A DNA stretch of 7,277 bases from the NCBI GenBank assembly GCA_043733485.1, contig JAYTGN010000049.1:1-7277 (forward strand), written 5' to 3'. A program made the position numbers and the translations under genes. Below, in pieces: positions 6,724 to 7,277 of this stretch (position 1 is its first letter; every line of letters starts with the position of its first letter). The DNA comes from Urbifossiella sp043733485 (GTDB taxonomy: Bacteria; Planctomycetota; Planctomycetia; Gemmatales; Gemmataceae). The notes beneath the pieces are model-generated. The model made no database searches, was not told the DNA's origin, and saw only the letters and a program-made list of their open reading frames with translations.

Positions 6724-6727
6724 GGAG
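6724..6727 (+). promoter_or_regulatory. Ribosome binding site that selects the GTG start at 6735
   Basis: GGAG followed by seven bases and GTG (6735-6737). The reading frame is open far upstream of this point, but that part is antisense to pfp, so this site together with homology sets the start. Confidence 0.6.
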
Positions 6728-6734
6728 AGCCTTC

Positions 6735-7256
6735 GTGCTGCCAATTGCCATTTATCACGAGCACCCAGACTGGTTCCGCCCGCTGTTCGCGGAGCTGGAA
6801 CGGCGCGGCCTGCCGTTCGTGCGCCTCGACCCACGCGCTCATGTGTACGATCCGTCTGAAGGCAAGCCCCCATACGCGCTGCTGTTCAACCGCATGAGCC
6901 CGTCGGCGTACCTCCGCGGTGGGATTCAGGGCATGTTCTTCACCTTGAGCTATCTCGCCCACCTGGAACGGGTCGGCCTTCCCGTGGTGAACGGCCTCGA
7001 AGCCTTCACCATCGAAACCTCGAAGGCTCGTCAACTGACGCTGCTCGAATCGCTCGGATTGCCTTATCCGAAGGCTCGCGTCATCAACAGTGCGTCGCGG
7101 GCGGTCGAAGCCGCCGAGGGGTTGCGCTTCCCGCTGGTGGTGAAGGCGAACATCGGCGGCAGCGGGGCCGGCATCGTCCGCTACGATTCGATGGATGCTC
7201 TGAAGGTTGCCGCGCCCACCATAGGTGCATGGTGCTCGGATGACCGTGTCGGATAG
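6735..7256 (+). CDS. ATP-grasp (RimK-like) protein, truncated N-terminal part
   Basis: A 173-residue product from GTG 6735. It matches the first part of RimK-type ATP-grasp ligases, which join an amino acid or amine to a carboxylate using ATP. Visible are a pre-ATP-grasp domain (IAIYHEHPDWF 4-14, LLFNRMSPSAY 49-59), the ATP-grasp entry TSKARQLTLLESLGLPYPKA (95-114), the ATP-contacting lysine in LVVKAN (K137) and the flexible loop GGSGAGI (141-147). Similarity fades after about residue 160: the last 13 residues (PTIGAWCSDDRVG) do not look like the family, and a TAG ends the frame at 7254-7256. The second half, with the Mg-binding Glu/Asn residues, is missing, so the product as read cannot be an active ligase; full-length relatives have about 300 residues or more. 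The other two plus-strand frames across the break are also closed, so a single frameshift does not restore it. Interruption by inserted DNA, a deletion, or an assembly edge are the likely causes. It is divergent from pfp. Confidence 0.72.
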   Translation: MLPIAIYHEHPDWFRPLFAELERRGLPFVRLDPRAHVYDPSEGKPPYALLFNRMSPSAYLRGGIQGMFFTLSYLAHLERVGLPVVNGLEAFTIETSKARQLTLLESLGLPYPKARVINSASRAVEAAEGLRFPLVVKANIGGSGAGIVRYDSMDALKVAAPTIGAWCSDDRVG

Positions 7257-7277
7257 ATTTCTCCCGCGCAGCGGCAG

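Larger units (their letters stand above)
6519..6734. other. Divergent intergenic region between pfp and the ATP-grasp gene
   Basis: This 216-base stretch should hold promoters for both genes. A plus-strand promoter candidate is listed separately. GTTGCG (6653-6658) and CGCAAC (6661-6666) form a 6-bp inverted repeat around TT, a possible operator or small hairpin. A perfect AGGAGG on the minus strand (6555-6550) is too far from any usable start (19 bases to GTG 6530, 31 to ATG 6518) to be the working ribosome site. I found no convincing minus-strand promoter. Confidence 0.5.

Noticed and set aside
5196..6734. Very long plus-strand open frame leading into the ATP-grasp gene
   Set aside because: It is the antisense of the phosphofructokinase gene, has no family-like motifs and reflects GC-rich codon use; only the part from GTG 6735 resembles a known family.

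Overview
The window is GC-rich DNA with dense coding on both strands, and it looks like a chromosomal segment from a planctomycete, probably of the Gemmata group. This is an inference from gene content: an exported ThuA-domain protein, a pyrophosphate-type phosphofructokinase, a large membrane protein fused to a spermidine-synthase-like domain, and an ATP-grasp protein. No rRNA, marker protein or database search supports the placement.

Layout: positions 132-2456 (+) encode a 774-residue polytopic membrane protein with a C-terminal spermidine-synthase-like Rossmann domain. It converges, with no bases between the stop codons, on a minus-strand set read from right to left: a DUF2784 small membrane protein (5048-4626), a family-4-type glycosyltransferase (4585-3362) and an exported ThuA-domain protein (3302-2457). 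Gaps of 40 and 59 bases make these three a possible operon, although the glycosyltransferase may have its own promoter. Upstream of them, behind a 150-base gap holding a 19-bp perfect inverted repeat, lies a minus-strand phosphofructokinase (6518-5199). A 216-base divergent intergenic region follows, then a plus-strand ATP-grasp (RimK-like) gene starting at GTG 6735. That gene stops at 7256, well short of a complete ATP-grasp enzyme.

I do not see a clear new multi-gene system. The genes look like ordinary housekeeping or cell-envelope functions with no evident shared pathway. The points most worth following are the broken ATP-grasp gene at the right edge, the nested hairpin at 5135-5190, the internal duplication and altered active-site residues of the 774-residue protein, and the cysteine pairs of the ThuA protein.
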